From positions 62,001 to 126,000 of the forward strand of contig CAWENB010000001.1 in NCBI GenBank assembly GCA_963810525.1: a stretch of DNA of 64,000 nucleotides, given 5' to 3'. The position numbers were made by a program, and so were the translations under genes. Positions 32,318-42,470 of the stretch are shown piece after piece (the stretch's first letter is position 1; each line of letters opens with the position of its first letter). The notes under the pieces are model-generated. The model saw nothing but the letters and a program-made list of their open reading frames with translations, ran no database searches and was not told the origin of the DNA. This stretch comes from JAICLK01 sp963810525. Lineage in GTDB: Bacteria > Patescibacteriota > Saccharimonadia > Saccharimonadales > UBA4665.

Positions 32318-35136
32318 ATGAGTGACAAAATCGTGGTGAAGGGTGCCCGCGAGCATAACCTCAAGAATATTGATGTGGAAATTCCGCGTGAAAAATTGGT
32401 GGTCATTACGGGATTGTCCGGGTCGGGCAAGTCAAGTCTGGCCTTTGATACGATTTACGCCGAGGGCCAGCGCCGTTATGTGGAGAGCTTGAGTAGTTAC
32501 GCCCGGCAATTTTTAGGGATTATGGAAAAGCCGGATGTCGATCAGATCGACGGCTTGAGTCCGGCTATCAGTATTGACCAGAAATCGACATCGCGGAACC
32601 CGCGCTCGACGGTCGCTACGGTTACCGAAATTTATGACTATTTACGTTTATTGTTCGCGCGTGTCGGCATCCCGCATTGCCCGGTTTGCGGCAAGGCGGT
32701 CACGCGGCAGACCACCAACGCTATCATTGATCAGGTGACGGCGTTGCCGCAAGGAGCGCGTCTAATGATTCTGGCGCCAGTTATCGTCGATAAAAAAGGC
32801 GCCTTCGAGCACATTCCCGAGCAATATATGCGTGCAGGTTTCGCCCGGGTGCGGGTCGACAGCGTGGTATATGCGCTCGACGAATTTCCCGACCCTCGAT
32901 AAGAATTACAAACACACCATTGAGGTCGTGGTGGACCGATTGGTGAACGATGAAGCCAGCCGGACGCGGCTGGCGCAGAGCGTCGAGCAGGCGCTTGAGC
33001 TGGCAGACGGGCGCATGACAGTACTGAATGCCGATACGAACGAGGAGTTTCAGTACAGCTTGCATTACGCCTGCCCGGATCATCCGGATATTGCTATTCC
33101 CGAACTTGAGCCGCGGACATTCAGCTTCAACAGCCCGCACGGCGCCTGTCCGGTATGCACGGGTTTGGGCTCGCGACTCGAAGTTGATCCGGAGTTGGTG
33201 ATTCCCAACGGCCGACTGACCATCGCTGAAGGCGCTATTCGTCCCTTCAACCGCGTCAATGTCGATAACTGGTACATGAAGAAACTGCAGGCGGTGGCCG
33301 ACCATTACGGGTTTTCGCTGCATGTGCCGACGAGTGAAGTCAGTGCCGAAAACATTGAACACATCATGTATGGCACTGGCAACGAAAAATACCGGGTAAG
33401 TCTCGGCCACGGCAGGACGTTTGAAACGACCTACGAAGGCGTTGTGCCGAATCTCGGAACGCCGCCACAAGGAGACCGAAAGCGACTTTATCCGCCGCGA
33501 TATCGAGCGTTTCATGCAGGAAAAACCGTGCTACAAGTGCCATGGGCTGCGACTCAAGCCCGAAGTGCTGGCGGTGACCGTACACGCTCGCTCAATCATG
33601 GACATTTGCCAGTTATCGATTGATGAAGCGCTCGGCTGGTTTGACGAACTGCATTTGAGCGACACGGAACTCCATATCGCTCAACAGGTGCTGAAGGAAA
33701 TCAAAGCACGGCTTAATTTCTTGCAAGAAGTCGGGCTAAATTATTTGAACCTGCTGCGCAGCGCCAACACGCTGAGCGGCGGCGAAGCTCAACGCATTCG
33801 ACTGGCCACGCAAATCGGTTCCGGCCTGCAGGGCGTGCTCTACGTGCTTGACGAACCGAGCATCGGCCTGCACCAGCGCGATAACGACCGACTCATCAAA
33901 ACGCTCAAAACGCTGCGTGACCTCGGCAATTCGGTGATTGTCGTGGAGCATGACGAAGACACAATTCGTACGGCCGACTATCTGCTTGACATCGGTCCCG
34001 GCGCCGGCATGCATGGTGGCCACGTGGTTGCCGCTGGATCGCCGTCCGAAGTGCAGAAGGTTAAGGAAAGTATAACTGCGCAGTATCTTAAGCGGCAGCA
34101 AAAAAATCGCGCTGCCTAAGAAACGCCGCGCCGGAAACGGCCTTGAGCTTGTTATCAAAGGTGCCCGCGAAAACAACCTGCAAGAATATCGACGTGAGTA
34201 TACCGCTCGGCAAATTGGTGGTGGTGAGCGGCGTCAGCGGATCGGGCAAATCTTCATTGATCAATGACATTTTAGCCAAAGAACTGCTGGCGCGGTTGAA
34301 TGCGCGCCAGCACGGTGCCGGGCCGGCACGACGACATCAAGGCATAAAGCAGCTCGACAAAGCGATTATTATCGACCAGTCGCCGATCGGCCGCACGCCG
34401 CGTTCCAACCCGGCGACGTATACCGGCTTGTTTACGCCGATCCGCGAACTATTTGCAGCTACGCCGGAAGCTAAGTTACGCGGCTACTCGCCCGGACGTT
34501 TCAGCTTCAATGTAAAGGGCGGCCGCTGCGAAAACTGTGCTGGCGACGGCATCATCAAGATCGAGATGCACTTTTTGCCTGATGTCTACGTTCCTTGCGA
34601 AGTCTGTCACGGCAAGCGCTACAACCGCGAGGCGCTTGAGATCCATTACAAGGGTAAGACGATCAGCGACGTGCTTGAAATGACATGCGAGACAGGCGCT
34701 GGAATTCTTTCGAAAACATTCCGGCAATTGCCCGCAAACTCCAGACGCTCGTTGATGTCGGTCTGGGCTATATCGGCCTCGGCCAGCCGGCCACGACGCT
34801 TAGTGGTGGTGAAGCACAGCGCATCAAACTCAGCTACCGAACTCAGTCGCCGCGCTACCGGCCGCACGCTTCTACATCCTCGACGAGCCGACCACCGGGC
34901 TGCACATGGCCGACGTTGACAAGCTGCTGCACATGTTGCACGCGCTGGTTGATGCCGGCAACAGCATGGTCGTGATTGAGCACAACCTGGACGTCATCAA
35001 AAACGCCGACTGGCTGATCGACATGGGGCCCGAAGGCGGCGCCGGCGGCGGCCTAATCATTGCCGAAGGCACGCCCGAACAGGTTGCGAAAGTGCCAGAA
35101 TGCTACACCGGCCAATTCCTAAAGCGTATGCTCTAG
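32318..35136 (+). pseudogene. uvrA: Excinuclease subunit A with eight +1 frameshifts
   Basis: The whole UvrA sequence is present in order. It starts at MSDKIVVKGAREHNLKNIDV with Walker A GLSGSGKSSL, CPVCGKAV, the first signature LSGGEAQRIRLAT and DEPSIGLHQRD. The second half has GVSGSGKSSL, the zinc finger CENCAGDG...CEVCHGKRY, LSGGEAQRIKL and DEPTTGLH. The reading frame moves by +1 eight times, near 32889, 33456, 34103, 34181, 34695, 34709, 34832 and 34872, several in short homopolymers. Without the eight extra bases the length would be 936 codons, the normal size. I saw no nonsense substitution between the shifts. UvrA finds helix-distorting damage in nucleotide excision repair. As read, only about the first 195 residues would be made correctly. 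Sequencing error is the alternative. Confidence 0.9.
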
Positions 35137-35600
35137 ATGGAGCAAGGAGCTACGTTTGAATCGTAAGGAATTTGGTTCGGCTGCGGACCATTTTCGAACG
35201 TGTTGGCGGCTACCCAGCCAGTTTCGCCGCTTTCGCCGGGCAAGTACATGTCATACCAGCCCCCGTCTCTTACTGAGCCGGGCTGACCTGAATTGGGCGG
35301 AATTCGGCATTTTATTGTGTAGGTTTGTCCGGCAACCGTGCGGGATATTGCTACGGCGCCTACGTTCAATGTGTTGAATACATTAGCAGGATATTCGGCC
35401 GTTTCTTCGTAATCGATTGCCGGCGTCGTGCTCCCGGATTCTTCCGGCGGTGTCGTTTCACCGGTCGTGCTGCCTCTGGGTACTCGTGAAGCGCCAAAAG
35501 TATAAGGTGTACCATTTACCGTTGCCGATCCGCTTATGCCGCTCGTACAGCTTACGAGACCAATACATCCTGCAGTACCAATGATGACCCGCCCCGGCAT
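35133..35600 (-). CDS. Putative lipoprotein with SH3-like C-terminal part
   Basis: The predicted protein has 155 residues. A short hydrophobic start (VIIGTAGCIG) ends in LVSC, a lipobox with Cys at residue 18. A Thr/Pro/Glu-rich linker follows. The C-terminal 80 residues contain YTIKCR, GWYDMYLPGESGETGWVAA and a final Cys, suggesting a small disulphide-bonded SH3b-like domain. GAGAG lies just before ATG 35600. The frame continues upstream to an ATG at 35684 with a GGGAG site, but one TGA (35633-35631) interrupts it. The N-terminus may therefore be damaged. The stop overlaps the uvrA stop on the opposite strand. Confidence 0.55.
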   Translation of the reverse strand: MPGRVIIGTAGCIGLVSCTSGISGSATVNGTPYTFGASRVPRGSTTGETTPPEESGSTTPAIDYEETAEYPANVFNTLNVGAVAISRTVAGQTYTIKCRIPPNSGQPGSVRDGGWYDMYLPGESGETGWVAANTFENGPQPNQIPYDSNVAPCSI

Positions 35601-35830
35601 GCGAACTCTCTTGTCGCTGATAAAGTCGTGTCACCAGCCGCGTGTTTCACTGGCTTCCGAATTGTTCATGCGATGTTTTGACATACTACTCCCTTGCCTG
35701 GAATGAACATGTACTTTTTACTTTAAATAGGGGGTTGATAAGGTGTCAACCCTTGCCATAGGGGTAGGTTTTGTATACTTCACAACATGAGCGCGGAGTT
35801 TGGCGTGGAACACCAGAACCAGGCAGGCGC

Positions 35831-36487
35831 TTAATCTTCCTCGGTAGTTTTGTCCGAACGTTTTCGCAAACGGTCGCGGAGTTTGGCGTGGAATGTTTTA
35901 TCGGTCGCGAGATGCCAGGCTAATGGACCGAAGGTGAAGAGCATGGCAGCGCCGACGGCGAGTAAAAAATAATGATCGATGTTGGGGATTTTGGTGCCGA
36001 CGAAGTAACCGAGCATGGTGACGACTATCGCCCAAGCGGTATCGCCGATGGCGTCAAAGAGCGCGAATTGCACGCGGTTCATGCGGCCGATGCCGGCGAC
36101 TATCGGCGCGAAAGTGCGTACGATCGGCACGAAGTGGGCGAGCAGCATGGCTTTAGTGCCGAAGCGTTCGTAAAAGTTTTCTGCCCGCTGCACATACTCC
36201 TGACGGAAAAGGAGGCCGTCCTGCTTGCGGAAAAGCCGGCGGCCGTAGCGTTTGCCGATCTCATAGCCGACGTTATCGCCGCAAATCGCTGCTGCCGCAA
36301 CCACCAGTATCACCCAGGCTAATGGTAGTTTGCCCTGCGCCGCGAATGCGCCGGCGGTCAGTAGTAACGTGTCGCCGGGCATGAAGAAGCCGACCAACAT
36401 ACCAGACTCTGAAAATATAATGCCTCCGATGATGACGAGGCCAAGCGTCACACCGGCGCCGTTAAGTAAATCCGATGGGCTAAACAT
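35831..36487 (-). CDS. DedA-family membrane protein
   Basis: The predicted protein has 218 residues. The family hallmarks are FSESGMLVGFFMPGDTLLLTAG at the first re-entrant helix, GDNVGYEIGKRYG, and AHFVPIVRTFAPIVAGIGRMN, with the Arg in VPIVRTF that is conserved in DedA proteins. Four to five membrane segments are expected and the tail is basic then acidic. DedA proteins are half-like lipid carriers; some recycle undecaprenyl phosphate. I chose ATG 36487; a GTG immediately upstream (36490) is the alternative. Confidence 0.9.
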   Translation of the reverse strand: MFSPSDLLNGAGVTLGLVIIGGIIFSESGMLVGFFMPGDTLLLTAGAFAAQGKLPLAWVILVVAAAAICGDNVGYEIGKRYGRRLFRKQDGLLFRQEYVQRAENFYERFGTKAMLLAHFVPIVRTFAPIVAGIGRMNRVQFALFDAIGDTAWAIVVTMLGYFVGTKIPNIDHYFLLAVGAAMLFTFGPLAWHLATDKTFHAKLRDRLRKRSDKTTEED

Positions 36488-36545
36488 CACCTACCAGCAT
36501 ACGGGAAAAGCGTAGCGAAGTCTATAATACTAAAAAACCCTAAAA

Positions 36546-36574
36546 TTGACTAAAGAACCAAAATATGCTATATT
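36546..36574 (+). promoter_or_regulatory. Promoter of the G1 peptidase gene
   Basis: TTGACT (36546-36551), 17 nt, TATATT (36569-36574). A leader of about 22 nt precedes ATG 36603. Confidence 0.6.
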
Positions 36575-36602
36575 CTACACGATTGAACTTTTTGGGATAC
36601 GA

Positions 36603-37358
36603 ATGAATCAGGACAATCTATATTCGATATGTCGAAATCTGTTGACGGTTAGTGTTATTGCCATAGTATTTATGGCGGCCACATCGAATGCAGGAGCCAT
36701 CGGCACACTCCGTACGGCAAGTTTAACCAACTGGTCCGGCTACGCGGTTACCGGCCAGACATTTAATACGGTCACCGGTGATTTTTACGTTAATAAGATT
36801 GCTTGCACGGCGCCGAATGCTATGGCACTTACATGGGTCGGTCTCGATGGATTTGACCGGAAAGAAGTTGAGCAGGCCGGGATATGGGCGTGGTGCAGTG
36901 GCGGCAAATCGAATTACGCAGCGTTCTGGGAGATGTATCCAACGACTAAGGCACAAGTGCTGCCGATAAACATACGAGTCGGTGATAAAGTAAGCGTGAC
37001 GGTGAGCTACAGCGCGGGGACGCGCTTATTTACAATGAGTGTAAGAGATGTGAAGAGCGGGCAGCGGGCAGCCAAACAAATGTCGTGCGGCGCAGGTGTG
37101 AGCTGTGGTCGCAGCTCAGCCGAATGGATTGTCGAGCGTCCTAATGCCAACGGCAAACCGGTGCCGCTCGCCGACTGGGGTGACGTGGGTTTCTATAATT
37201 CGATGGCATCGACCGACGGCAAGTTCCAGCCGATCTCTGCTTTCTCGCACACACGTATTCTCTTGGGGAATCTGAAAAACCGGTATAATTTGGCCACCAT
37301 CAGCAGGCTGAACCGGACCGGCAATTCCTTCCGCGACACCTGGCGCTACGCAAAATAG
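36603..37358 (+). CDS. Secreted G1-family (eqolisin-type) acid peptidase
   Basis: The predicted protein has 251 residues. The signal peptide ends near SNAGA (residue 32). The mature protein starts with NWSGYAVTG and has the G1 landmarks: WVGLDG, then EVEQAGI with the catalytic Gln at 91, YAAFWEMYP, IRVGDKVSVTVSY, and SSAEWIVERP with the catalytic Glu at 174 or 178, followed by PLADWGDVGF. There are four Cys, likely in disulphides. G1 peptidases work at acidic pH and were first known from fungi, with bacterial homologues. It probably digests proteins outside the cell. I chose ATG 36603 because it follows the promoter and begins the signal peptide. Confidence 0.75.
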   Translation: MNQDNLYSICRNLLTVSVIAIVFMAATSNAGAIGTLRTASLTNWSGYAVTGQTFNTVTGDFYVNKIACTAPNAMALTWVGLDGFDRKEVEQAGIWAWCSGGKSNYAAFWEMYPTTKAQVLPINIRVGDKVSVTVSYSAGTRLFTMSVRDVKSGQRAAKQMSCGAGVSCGRSSAEWIVERPNANGKPVPLADWGDVGFYNSMASTDGKFQPISAFSHTRILLGNLKNRYNLATISRLNRTGNSFRDTWRYAK

Positions 37359-37435
37359 TGCGAAATTGTAGGCATTCCGTATCTTATGGGAAACAGGTGC
37401 GGGAGCGGCTCGATGCACGGTATGTGCTTATGCGG

Positions 37436-37484
37436 TATAATATGCTCTTAAGGATGGGCTTATCAGATTAATTCAGGAGGGAAT
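37436..37484 (+). promoter_or_regulatory. Promoter and ribosome site of the L25 gene
   Basis: TATAAT (37436-37441) is followed by a leader of about 35 nt with a strong CAGGAGGG site just before ATG 37485. It is one of the few leadered genes here. Confidence 0.55.
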
Positions 37485-38225
37485 ATGGATTCAGTATCGT
37501 TAGCGCTTGAACCGCGCGTCATAAAGGGTAAAGCGGTTAAAAACTTGCGTAAAGGTGGCGTCGTGCCGGCCGTAATTCACGATCATGGCAAAACTTCGGT
37601 AATTGTGCAGGTGGAGTATCAGACGGTCTATAAGGCTTACTTAGCTGCCGGCAGACATCACCCGGTGGAGCTAACCGCCGATGGTAAAAAATATACGGCG
37701 TTAATCAAATCGATTACATTTGATCCAAAGTACAACTCAATTACCCATGTGGTGTTCAATGCCGTCAAAGCTAACGAAAAGGTCGAGGCCGAGATTCCGG
37801 TTCATCCGCGCTACAGCGAAGGCAATGAAAGTACACCGGCCGAACGCGCCAGTCTGATAGTACTGACCAATCTTGAAATGGTGCAGGTTAAAGCGCTTCC
37901 TAAAGATTTGCCGGATGCGCTTGAGTATGACGCCGAAAAGCTCGTGGAAGTTGGTGACCATGTGACAGTAGCCGATTTAATTGTGCCGGCAGGCGTGGAA
38001 GTAGAAACGGCGTCAGAGCACGCAGTGGCTACCGTGTATGAACCGAGTGCCCTGCAAGCTGCCAATGACTCGGCCGGCGGTACGGCAACCGACGAAGATG
38101 CTGAGGAGGTGGCGTCTGAGCACGAGAGCAATGCCGTAGAGGGTACGCAAAAAGATGAACTTCGTCCAGGCGGTAAAGAAGAAAAAGAAGACAAATCCCA
38201 GGGTCGAAAGCCCGAAAAACAGTAA
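37485..38225 (+). CDS. rplY: Ribosomal protein bL25 (TL5/CTC form)
   Basis: The predicted protein has 246 residues. The N-terminal 5S-rRNA-binding domain has LRKGGVVPAVIHDHGKT, HHPVELTADGKKYTALIKSI and DPKYNSITHVVFNAV. The C-terminal CTC domain has VEAEIPVHPRY, LEMVQVKALPKDLPDALEYDAEKL and VEVGDHVTVADL. A long acidic and Lys-rich tail (about 195-246) is extra. It binds 5S rRNA in the central protuberance of the 50S subunit. It is preceded by a strong ribosome site and converges on the lipoprotein gene. Confidence 0.92.
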   Translation: MDSVSLALEPRVIKGKAVKNLRKGGVVPAVIHDHGKTSVIVQVEYQTVYKAYLAAGRHHPVELTADGKKYTALIKSITFDPKYNSITHVVFNAVKANEKVEAEIPVHPRYSEGNESTPAERASLIVLTNLEMVQVKALPKDLPDALEYDAEKLVEVGDHVTVADLIVPAGVEVETASEHAVATVYEPSALQAANDSAGGTATDEDAEEVASEHESNAVEGTQKDELRPGGKEEKEDKSQGRKPEKQ

Positions 38226-38259
38226 TGTAGAACTGCTGTAGTGACGATTCCATTCGGAT

Positions 38260-38811
38260 TTATTGTTCGAATTTCGGCAAATCAGCCGGGGCAAATCGTT
38301 CCAGCAGTGTAGCGACTAGCGCTTGGTTCGGGCTATCCGGGCAGAAATTGATTTTTGGTGTGGTTGCGCATTCCTTTGGCACGGCGGTGTCGTTGTCGGT
38401 CATCACGACGCGTACAGCAAATCCGACTACTCCGGGGCCAATCTTCGCAATCAAATTCTGACCTTCCGGCCCTGCAACGGGATCGCTCCAATGCCAAGGG
38501 CCATCCGGTGAGCGCCAGCCCAACTCAGTTCCCCGATAGCCGGTGCCTTGCGGCAGGGTACCGACATACTGCGCTACCATGCCGTACTTCCAGGTACGTT
38601 GGTCATCCGCTTTTACGCCCAGAGACGTATCGCCGGGATAGAAAGGGCTAATTGCGGCACCCGAAGCGCACGTACCCGGCGGCAACTCGGGATTGGTGCC
38701 TGCACTCGAACTGCTGCTATTGCTGCATGCGACTGCCATAAGAGCCGCGCCGAGGGCGGCGTGCCGTGGTTTTAAACGAAAATTTCCGCTGCTTTCACCA
38801 ATCCGACGCAT
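38260..38811 (-). CDS. Putative lipoprotein
   Basis: The predicted protein has 183 residues. The signal has a basic, 15-residue n-region, then LGAALMAVAC with a lipobox Cys at 29, followed by a Ser-rich spacer. The mature part has six Cys and a Trp-rich core (TWKYGMVAQYVGTLPQGTGYRG, GPWHWSDPV), with no match I recognise. It should be attached to the outer face of the membrane. GAGGGAG precedes the ATG on the minus strand and a TATAAA-like box lies further upstream. Confidence 0.6.
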   Translation of the reverse strand: MRRIGESSGNFRLKPRHAALGAALMAVACSNSSSSSAGTNPELPPGTCASGAAISPFYPGDTSLGVKADDQRTWKYGMVAQYVGTLPQGTGYRGTELGWRSPDGPWHWSDPVAGPEGQNLIAKIGPGVVGFAVRVVMTDNDTAVPKECATTPKINFCPDSPNQALVATLLERFAPADLPKFEQ

Positions 38812-38944
38812 GAGCCATCTCCCTCATCGCCTATAGGTAAAATTTATAACAGAACTACGTAAGCAAGTAGTAAATTATTTCGCAGTTCAAAAATGTATGG
38901 AGTATTACATTTCGCCCTAGGCGGTTCGATTTTCGGGAAACGAA

Positions 38945-40699
38945 TTATGATTCTAAAAAGCCGCCGGACTGGTGTTTCCAGAGTTTGGCGTACAGGCCGC
39001 CTTTTTTAAGTAGCTTGGCGTGCGTGCCTTCTTCTACGATTGCGCCGTCATCAAGCACGATAATGCGATCTAAACGCTGGATAGTGCTGAGCCGATGGGC
39101 GATGACGAGCGTCGTCTTGCCTTGCATCAGACGCCACAGGCTCTCCTGGATGAAAGCTTCGCTTTCACTGTCGAGTGCCGAAGTAGCTTCATCGAGCACC
39201 AGAACCGGACTGGACTTGAGCATGGCGCGGGCGATGGCTATACGTTGGCGCTGACCGCCGGACAGTTTGACACCGCGCTCGCCGACCAGCGTGTCATATC
39301 CTTTCGGTAAATCCTGAATAAATCCGTGCGCGTGGGCTTGCTTGGCGGCTTGTATGACTTCAGCTTTTTTGGCATCCGGCCGCCCGTAAGCGATGTTTTC
39401 ACGGATGGAACGGTGAAATAGCAGAGGTTCCTGCGGTACGTACGAAATCGATCGGTGCAAATCATCTTGCGACATGTTTCTGATATCCTGACCGTCAATG
39501 GTAATGGTGCCGTCCTGCACATCCATAAATCGCAAGAGTAACTTGGTGAGTGTAGTCTTGCCGCCGCCGCTCGGTCCGACCAGCCCGACATGCTCACCCG
39601 GCGCGATCCCCAAGTCGAAAGACTTAAGCAGTACGGCTGCGGCTTTAATATCTTCGTTGTACTTAAACATCACCTTTTCAAAAGCAATGGCGCCGGCTTT
39701 TATGCGGCACAGCTCAGGCTGCTTGGGATCGAGCACGACCGGCGTACGTTCAAGCAGCTCGGTCATTTCGGCAGCGTCTCCAAACACGCCCTCGAAGGTG
39801 CGCATCTCCATGCCGGCTTTTTCAATACTGTCGATGATACGCAGTATGTACACTTGGAAAAGTAGGAAGGTGGCAATGTTCAGGCTGCCGTGTTGTACGC
39901 CCAGCACGCCGCCTATAAGCACCAGGATTTGTAACGCCAAGCAAAGTACGCGCATTATAGAGTGGTTACTAATGGCCATGCGCCAGCTGCGGGACAATCG
40001 TCGTTTATGCTCCCGGTTGGTTTCATCATAACGGGCTTCTTCGCTCGCTTCGGCGGCAAATGTTTTTATGGCCGTTGCGTTGGTGAGGATATCGGCTAGT
40101 TCGCCGGTCAGCTGACTTTCTTTGGCAACTGCCAGGCGTCTGACCGGCATACGCCGGAGCGTTAACGACACGACCACGATTATGGCGATAAGCCACAGCA
40201 CGCCAACGCTGACACCGAGCGCTGCGTTGAAATAGATCATAATGCCGATGGCGGTTAGGACGCTGCTCCATATGCCGAGCAATTCTAAAAACACAGTGTT
40301 AGAAAATAACTCGTAGCCTTTGGCGAAGCGATTGGCCTGGGTGACGAGAGAGCCGCTGAAGTTGTCGGAAAAAAAGCTGTACTCTTGGCGTAGTAAGCTC
40401 TGTAGGCTCCTGGCGTAAAGGTCGTGCATGGTAATGAGCGTCAGTCGCATCGAAAACCAGCGATCGGCAATGTAGGTGATTCCGGCGCCGAAGAGCAACG
40501 CGGCAGCCGCGTACCAAATATAATACGAATTGACCGGCTGGTGATTGGCCAGCTGGCCAAGTATTTTGGCTATAAACAGCGGGCTGATAATGTTCTGTAA
40601 AACCGCACCCGGCCCAAAGCCGAGGGCGCCCACAAAGAGCCAAGGATGTTTGGGGTATTGGCTAACATACAGACGCAGTGTCTTGAATGTGGTTGACAT
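38945..40699 (-). CDS. ABC exporter (fused membrane and ATPase domains), fourth of the array
   Basis: The predicted protein has 584 residues. Six membrane helices (about 20-320) precede a nucleotide-binding domain with Walker A GPSGGGKTTL, Q-loop SYVPQEPLLF, signature LSGGQRQRIAIARAML, Walker B VLVLDEATSALD and the H-loop IAHRLSTI. All ATPase residues are intact. It ends in LWKHQSGGFLES, a tail shared in the array. The start codon lies 1 nt after the stop of the upstream exporter, so the two probably form a heterodimer made from one mRNA. The substrate could be a lipid, peptide or drug; the sequence does not decide it. Confidence 0.9.
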   Translation of the reverse strand: MSTTFKTLRLYVSQYPKHPWLFVGALGFGPGAVLQNIISPLFIAKILGQLANHQPVNSYYIWYAAAALLFGAGITYIADRWFSMRLTLITMHDLYARSLQSLLRQEYSFFSDNFSGSLVTQANRFAKGYELFSNTVFLELLGIWSSVLTAIGIMIYFNAALGVSVGVLWLIAIIVVVSLTLRRMPVRRLAVAKESQLTGELADILTNATAIKTFAAEASEEARYDETNREHKRRLSRSWRMAISNHSIMRVLCLALQILVLIGGVLGVQHGSLNIATFLLFQVYILRIIDSIEKAGMEMRTFEGVFGDAAEMTELLERTPVVLDPKQPELCRIKAGAIAFEKVMFKYNEDIKAAAVLLKSFDLGIAPGEHVGLVGPSGGGKTTLTKLLLRFMDVQDGTITIDGQDIRNMSQDDLHRSISYVPQEPLLFHRSIRENIAYGRPDAKKAEVIQAAKQAHAHGFIQDLPKGYDTLVGERGVKLSGGQRQRIAIARAMLKSSPVLVLDEATSALDSESEAFIQESLWRLMQGKTTLVIAHRLSTIQRLDRIIVLDDGAIVEEGTHAKLLKKGGLYAKLWKHQSGGFLES

Positions 40700-40700
40700 A

Positions 40701-42470
40701 TTACTCCTCGATAAACCCGCCCGATTGATGTTGCCACAGTCTGGCGTAGGTTCCGCCGTTTTTCAGGAGCTGTTTATGCGGTCCTTCCTCCACAATTTTG
40801 CCCTCGACCAATACAATTATCCGGTCCATTTTCTGAATAGTGCTGAGGCGATGGGCGACCACGATGACCGTCCGGTCTTTCATAAGCGTCCAAAGCGCTT
40901 TCTGTACTTCGATTTCGTTTTCGCTGTCAAGGGCGCTGGTGGCTTCGTCGAGTACCAGAATTGGTGCGTCTTTCAGGATGGATCGGGCGATGGCTACCCG
41001 CTGACGCTGCCCGCCGGACAGTTTGACGCCGCGCTCGCCCACGATGGTATCGTAGCCCCGAGGAAGCCTGTCGATGAAAGAACCGGCATTGGCTTTGTTG
41101 GCGGCTGCGATGATTTCTTTCTCGCTGGCATCCGCCCGCCCGTAAGCGATGTTTTCACGAATGGAACGATGAAATAGCAGCGGTTCCTGTGGTACGTAAG
41201 ACACAGCGATGCGCAAGCTGGTTTGCGAGACGTCATTAATGTTTTGGCCATCGATAAGGATTTCGCCGCTTTGCACTTCATCGAATCTGAGTAGCAAACG
41301 GGTAAGTGTCGATTTGCCGCCGCCGCTCGGCCCGACCAGCCCAACTTTTTCTCCGGGTGCGACCCGAAGGGTAAAATTCTCAAACACTTCTTGCTCAATC
41401 GTTTTTTCCTTGTATGCGAACGACACACTTCGTAAATCTATTGCACCATGGGAGACTTTCAGGCGCTTAGCGTTTGGTTTGTCGGAAATCTCGACGTCTT
41501 CGAGTAGCATCTTGGTCATCGGTGTCGCTCCGAGGAACGAATCTTCGATTTGCCGCGTCAGGGTATTGATATCAAAAAGCCGATTGGTAAGCGTGAATGT
41601 GTAGGTAAATGCGAAGATGCCGGTCGCCAAGATATCCGGGTGTGAGTGCGATAGGTGGATGAGCAGCATAATCATACAAAACTGCATGACGAGCAACACA
41701 GCCATACGGTCATTGCCGCTGCGCGAACCTCGCTGCCAGTCGCGTATACGCAGGTCGCACAAAATGTCATTTAGCTTGCCATTTTCTTTCATTTCGAACG
41801 CTTCACCGGCAAAAGTTTTAACTGTTTGGGCGTTGACTATGGTATCGGCCAAGTGGGCTGTGAGCTTGCGCTGCGCGATCAGGCGGTTGTGGCGTAAAAA
41901 GGAGCGCTTGCGGCTCTCGATCCAGGCCCAGGTAAGCGTCACGGAAACAATAACCGTCAAAAACAACCCGAGCTGCCAGGAGTTTATATAAACAATGATG
42001 ATGCCCGTTAGCAGTGTGCAGGCGAACGGAATACCGTTGTTGAGCGTCGAAAGCGCCAGTGTATTGAACGCGGCCACGAACTCGATAGCGTCGGACACCA
42101 GTTTGCCGCTGACATTGTTGGTATGATAGCCGACTCTGCGCTTCATCAGCCGGTCAAAGACCTTACCGTGTAAATCGGCCATAGTACTCGCCAACATTTC
42201 GTTGAAGCTGGTGATGCCGATGCGGTTGACGATCAGGCCTGCCGCCGACGCAAGTGCCAGCAGCCATAAGTAACGGCCGAGCTCCGGTCTGTGTGTTGCG
42301 ATACCGGCGAACACTTTGCCGGCGAAAAACGGTACGGCGACGCCAATGAGTACCGAGCCGAGTGACACGAGCAGTGAGCACCAGAACTTCGCTCCGTGCG
42401 CACGCGCAGCGCGGTAGAAAATTCGCAAACTATCAGTAACCAGTATTTCCTCTGTTGAATCTTTTTTCAC
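40701..42470 (-). CDS. ABC exporter, third of the array
   Basis: The predicted protein has 589 residues. A transmembrane domain (about 30-330) is followed by an ATPase domain with Walker A GPSGGGKSTL, signature LSGGQRQRVAIARSIL, Walker B ILVLDEATSALD and VVAHRLSTIQ. The tail is LWQHQSGGFIEE. The start is GTG 42470, about 27 nt after a minus-strand TATAAT (42503-42498), so this pair has its own promoter. It is tightly coupled to the next gene (38945), pointing to a two-subunit exporter. Confidence 0.9.
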   Translation of the reverse strand: MKKDSTEEILVTDSLRIFYRAARAHGAKFWCSLLVSLGSVLIGVAVPFFAGKVFAGIATHRPELGRYLWLLALASAAGLIVNRIGITSFNEMLASTMADLHGKVFDRLMKRRVGYHTNNVSGKLVSDAIEFVAAFNTLALSTLNNGIPFACTLLTGIIIVYINSWQLGLFLTVIVSVTLTWAWIESRKRSFLRHNRLIAQRKLTAHLADTIVNAQTVKTFAGEAFEMKENGKLNDILCDLRIRDWQRGSRSGNDRMAVLLVMQFCMIMLLIHLSHSHPDILATGIFAFTYTFTLTNRLFDINTLTRQIEDSFLGATPMTKMLLEDVEISDKPNAKRLKVSHGAIDLRSVSFAYKEKTIEQEVFENFTLRVAPGEKVGLVGPSGGGKSTLTRLLLRFDEVQSGEILIDGQNINDVSQTSLRIAVSYVPQEPLLFHRSIRENIAYGRADASEKEIIAAANKANAGSFIDRLPRGYDTIVGERGVKLSGGQRQRVAIARSILKDAPILVLDEATSALDSENEIEVQKALWTLMKDRTVIVVAHRLSTIQKMDRIIVLVEGKIVEEGPHKQLLKNGGTYARLWQHQSGGFIEE

